Positions 37,444 to 39,921 of a stretch of 39,921 bases of DNA are shown piece after piece (position 1 is the first letter of the stretch; each line of letters opens with the position of its first letter). This DNA is from JABMRW01 sp964396965. GTDB taxonomy: Bacteria > Chloroflexota > Dehalococcoidia > Dehalococcoidales > BS750m-G39. Where the stretch lies: contig CAYNGD010000015.1 of NCBI GenBank assembly GCA_964396965.1, positions 1-39,921 on the forward strand, written 5' to 3'. The notes beneath the pieces are model-generated. The model was not told where the DNA came from, made no database searches, and saw only the letters and a program-made list of their open reading frames with translations. Both the position numbers and the translations under genes were made by a program.

Positions 37444-38867
37444 ACTCCGGCCAGCTTCCGCCCCACCCCCAGCAGCCTTTCCACCCTGGCCAGGCTGTCG
37501 CTTTCGGCGTAAATTCTCAGCAACGGCTCGGTGCCGGAGAACCTGATGAGCAGCCAGCTGTTGTCGGCCAGGGTAAGGTGAAAACCGTCGGTGGTATTAA
37601 CCTTTACCACCCCGACCCCCTCAATGGACTTGGGCAGGCTCTCGCTGAGGCGATTGACTATAGCCGGGCGCTGGCCCTGGGGGAAGCCCAGGTCCCGGCG
37701 CTCATAGTAGTGCGGGCCGACCTTGCTGTAAAGATAGTCCAGAAGCTGCGAAGGCGTCTTGCCCGTCTGGAGCATAAAATCAAGAAAATAGAGGCCGGCC
37801 AGGATGCCGTCCCGCTCCGGCACGTGGCCGCGGAAGCCGTAGCCCCCACTCTCCTCCCCACCGATGAGGGCATTCTCGGCCATCATCACCGGGGCGACAT
37901 ATTTAAAACCCACCGGCACCACCCGGACGGGCAGGTTATATATCTCGCCCAGGCGGTCAATCATGGTGGTGCTGGTCAGCGTCCTGACCAGGGCCCCCCG
38001 CTCCCCCCTCACCTCGAGCAGGTAGAGGCAGAGCAGGGCAAAGACCTGGAGCTGGGTGAGGAACTCTCCCTTCTCATCAATTACGCCGATGCGGTCGGCA
38101 TCGCCGTCGTTGGCCAAGCCAACGTTTGTTTTCTGCTCCTTGACCGTCGCCGAGAGCTTGGCCAGGTTGGCGGCGATGGGCTCGGGCCTTATGCCGGGGA
38201 AGAGGGGGTTACGCTGGCCGTTTATCTCGGTAAGCTGGATAGTGCCACCGCTTAAAAGCCGGTTAAAGTAGCCCATGCCCGCCCCGTACATGGGGTCAAC
38301 AACTACCTTGAGACTGGCCCGGCGCAGCCGTTCCAGGTCAACCAGCCTGCCTATCTGCCGGTCATAGACGGGGACGGGGTCAAAATACTCTATCCTTTTC
38401 TGCTCCAGTGCCCTGTCCAGCGGCAGGCGCTCTATCTCAGCGCCGGCCAGGGCGCGGGCAACGCCCTTCTCTATCGCGGCGGTAATCTCGGTTGAGGCAC
38501 TGGTGCCTTCCTCCGTCTTGAACTTGAAGCCGTTCCACATATGCGGGTTATGGCTGGCGGTGATGATGATGGCCCCGCCCGCCTTCCTGGCCAGAACGCT
38601 GTAGCTTACTACCGGTGTGGGGCCAGCTTTAGGGAAGAGGTAGACCCTTATGCCACTGGCGGCGGCCACCTCGGCGGCGGCCTGAGCGAAGTCCTCGGAG
38701 GCGAAGCGGGTGTCATAGCCGATGACCAGCCCTCTATCGACCAGGCCCGCCTGCTTGAGGTAGTCGGCCACACCTTTAGCGCAGGCCCGTACGTTATCAA
38801 AGGTGAAGTCCCGGGCGATAACCCCCCGCCAGCCGTCGGTGCCGAACTTTATCGGATTATTGGGCAA
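37440..38867 (-). CDS. Phosphoglucomutase/phosphomannomutase
   Basis: The 475-residue alpha-D-phosphohexomutase interconverts 1- and 6-phosphates of a hexose. It has FGTDGWRGVIA at the start, the phosphoserine loop ITASHNPHMWNG (Ser105), the magnesium loop DGDADRIGVID, the sugar-binding GGEESGGYGF and the phosphate-binding RFSGTEPLLRIY. I chose the TTG at 38865-38867, behind GGGGGAAGAG, over the ATG at 38918, because conserved sequence begins there. Whether glucose, mannose or glucosamine phosphate is the substrate is not decided by sequence alone. It converges on the HoxU-like gene with overlapping stop codons. Confidence 0.92.
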   Translation of the reverse strand: MPNNPIKFGTDGWRGVIARDFTFDNVRACAKGVADYLKQAGLVDRGLVIGYDTRFASEDFAQAAAEVAAASGIRVYLFPKAGPTPVVSYSVLARKAGGAIIITASHNPHMWNGFKFKTEEGTSASTEITAAIEKGVARALAGAEIERLPLDRALEQKRIEYFDPVPVYDRQIGRLVDLERLRRASLKVVVDPMYGAGMGYFNRLLSGGTIQLTEINGQRNPLFPGIRPEPIAANLAKLSATVKEQKTNVGLANDGDADRIGVIDEKGEFLTQLQVFALLCLYLLEVRGERGALVRTLTSTTMIDRLGEIYNLPVRVVPVGFKYVAPVMMAENALIGGEESGGYGFRGHVPERDGILAGLYFLDFMLQTGKTPSQLLDYLYSKVGPHYYERRDLGFPQGQRPAIVNRLSESLPKSIEGVGVVKVNTTDGFHLTLADNSWLLIRFSGTEPLLRIYAESDSLARVERLLGVGRKLAGV

Positions 38868-39016
38868 CTCTTCCCCCTTTTTACCCCCTATTCTATCACG
38901 AAACACCGCCGCCCGCACTTGATAGCCTTTCTAACGAGTATTTTCCTTGACGCTGCCTACCGCAGTTTCTATAATAGCTTCCACCGCAGGAGTTAATCTA
39001 GAAAGGGGGGACGATA

Positions 39017-39550
39017 ATGGCCAAGAAGGCTACTAAGAAGGTTGATAAGAAGGCCCCGGAAAAGGCCTACGAGCTGGGTAAAAAATACGAAATGGTCTAC
39101 AAGGGCTGTAGCCAGTGCGTTATAGCCGCCCTCCAGGATGCCCTCGGCATCAGGAACGATGATATCTTTAAGGCATCTACCGGACTGGCCGGTGGCGGCT
39201 GCGGGACGGTTGACGGCAGTTGCGGTGCCTATGTGGGCTCGATTATGGTCCTGGGCTCCCTGATAGGCCGGGAGAGGGATAAATTCGACGACTTTACCAA
39301 TATGGCCCCCGACTCCCGGGCCTTTCAACTTTACCGGAAGTTCCGCGATAAGTATATTAAGGAATACGGCTCGGTAATCTGCCGCAATATCCAGACCAAG
39401 GTCCTGGGGCGGCCCTACTATATTACCGACCCGGATGAGTGGCAAAAATTTGGAGCTGCCGGCGGCCATGGTGATAAAGGCTGCCCGATGGTGGTGGGCC
39501 GAGCCGCCAAATGGATGGCGGAGATGATACTGGAAGAGGGGCTGCTTTAG
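39017..39550 (+). CDS. C_GCAxxG_C_C family protein
   Basis: The 177-residue protein starts with a Lys-rich tail (MAKKATKKVDKKAPEKAYEL). Conserved cysteine blocks follow: YKGCSQCVIAALQDALGI, GLAGGGCGTVDGSCGAYVGS, VICRNI and GDKGCPMVVG. This spacing defines the C_GCAxxG_C_C family, probably a redox or metal-binding protein and common in anaerobes. The ATG follows AGGGGGG. It is a single gene with its own terminator. Confidence 0.88.
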   Translation: MAKKATKKVDKKAPEKAYELGKKYEMVYKGCSQCVIAALQDALGIRNDDIFKASTGLAGGGCGTVDGSCGAYVGSIMVLGSLIGRERDKFDDFTNMAPDSRAFQLYRKFRDKYIKEYGSVICRNIQTKVLGRPYYITDPDEWQKFGAAGGHGDKGCPMVVGRAAKWMAEMILEEGLL

Positions 39551-39570
39551 CTAGCCCCTCCCTTCTTTTT
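39536..39570 (+). terminator. Intrinsic terminator overlapping the stop codon of the C_GCAxxG_C_C gene
   Basis: GAGGGGCT (39536-39543) and AGCCCCTC (39553-39560) pair around a 9-nt loop that contains the TAG stop codon. CCTTCTTTTT follows. Confidence 0.75.
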
Positions 39571-39572
39571 AG

Positions 39573-39729
39573 CAGTGCTTTTCTTCCCATACCCACCCGC
39601 CCAAAAAGGCTTTGCCTCTTTACATCTCTTTAACCCCGCCCCCAATGGAGGAGATATTACTTTCCCCTCTCCCTCTTGGGGATTTTTAGAGGTACAGCCT
39701 CTGAGGGCGGGTCAGGGTGGGAAATAAAA
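39573..39729. repeat. Foldback (MITE-like) repeat, copy 2
   Basis: It starts with CAGTGCTTTTCTTCCCATAC and CCACCCGCCCAAAAAGG, differing from copy 1 at only two positions in the first 37. It ends with AGAGGTACAGCCTCTGAGGG, then CGGGTCAGGGTGGGAAATAA, an inverted version of the start. The interior differs from copy 1 in length and sequence. It sits directly after a terminator and before metK. Confidence 0.6.
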
Positions 39730-39757
39730 CGCACTCTAAAAATCCGGCCAGATTCCC

Positions 39758-39921
39758 CTACCTCTTCCCCACCTCTTTCTTTAGCACCTCCGCCTTATCG
39801 GTCTTTTCCCAGGGGAGGTCTAAATCCTCGCGGCCGAAGTGGCCATAGCAGGCGGTCTGCCTATATATCGGGCGGCGGAGGTCGAAGTAGCGGATGATGG
39901 CCTCCGGCCTGAGGTCGAAGT
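39758..39921 (-). CDS. metK: S-adenosylmethionine synthetase, C-terminal end only
   Basis: The minus strand encodes FDLRPEAIIRYFDLRRPIYR, then QTACYGHFGREDLDLPWEKT and a short end to the TAG at 39758-39760. This is the conserved MetK C-terminus (the YGHFGR and LPWE motifs). The rest of the gene lies beyond the window. It makes S-adenosylmethionine from methionine and ATP. Confidence 0.93.
   Translation of the reverse strand, partial: FDLRPEAIIRYFDLRRPIYRQTACYGHFGREDLDLPWEKTDKAEVLKKEVGKR

Noticed and set aside
39676..39897. 73-residue open frame on the plus strand
   Set aside because: It covers the end of a foldback repeat and the antisense of the metK C-terminus.

Overview
This window looks like a chromosomal contig from an uncultured anaerobic bacterium, most probably a Dehalococcoidia-type member of the Chloroflexota. 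That placement is an inference from gene content and codon style: a PurS-PurS-PurL fusion, a TrpB2-type tryptophan synthase beta chain, a DUF5679 zinc ribbon, a C_GCAxxG_C_C protein, a NuoE/NuoF/HoxU-like electron-transfer trio, frequent TTG/GTG starts, and no oxygen-respiration genes. Most of the DNA is GC-rich. The stretches near 1.9-3.3 kb, 5.5-5.9 kb, 7.7-8.3 kb and 10.5-12.2 kb are visibly AT-richer and hold relic or unknown genes.

Layout. 1-2 kb: a truncated tRNA-Leu, a DUF6512 membrane protein and a PilT-like ATPase behind a structured leader with a terminator-like hairpin. 2-5.5 kb: a broken phosphofructokinase relic, a DUF5752 gene with a basic tail, a winged-helix-like unknown, an extended thioredoxin, and an operon of a Fur-family repressor, a coiled-coil microprotein and an RLI-like ferredoxin behind a good promoter with a Fur-box-like operator. 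5.9-9 kb: a ClC channel with CBS domains, a decayed tyrosine integrase next to tRNA-Cys, then tRNA-Gly and tRNA-Leu. 9-17.4 kb: acyl-CoA dehydrogenase, DUF5679, an AT-rich insert with two unknown genes, tRNA-Trp, an MBL-fold hydrolase, tRNA-Arg, a site-2-protease homologue whose HExxH motif is destroyed, a secreted alpha/beta hydrolase and a CPA2 antiporter.

17.4-27 kb is the most striking region. A MASE3-PAS histidine kinase (minus) and an OmpR-family regulator (plus) diverge from a shared intergenic region. Just beyond the 3' end of each lies a copy of one 44-bp promoter element, 42/44 identical and in mirror orientation. Each copy fires outward into a stress and metal-handling operon. To the left lie a metallothionein-like protein, UspA, a ferritin-like protein, a small membrane protein and MetF. 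To the right lie a zinc ribbon, a DJ-1/PfpI protein, a two-HMA Cu+ P-type ATPase, a YHS protein, a membrane protein and a cytochrome b5-like protein. A third copy of the element (34/44, ungapped) lies 16 kb away in front of the DUF5752 gene. A weaker partial copy precedes a 65-residue unknown and an orphan response regulator. I read this as a two-component regulon whose operator can be seen in the sequence.

28-39.9 kb: foldback repeats, purL-purQ and a Dph6-like ATP-pyrophosphatase, trpB2, a NuoE-NuoF-HoxU-like flavin/iron-sulfur module, a phosphohexomutase, a C_GCAxxG_C_C protein, a second foldback repeat, and the 3' end of metK at the window edge.
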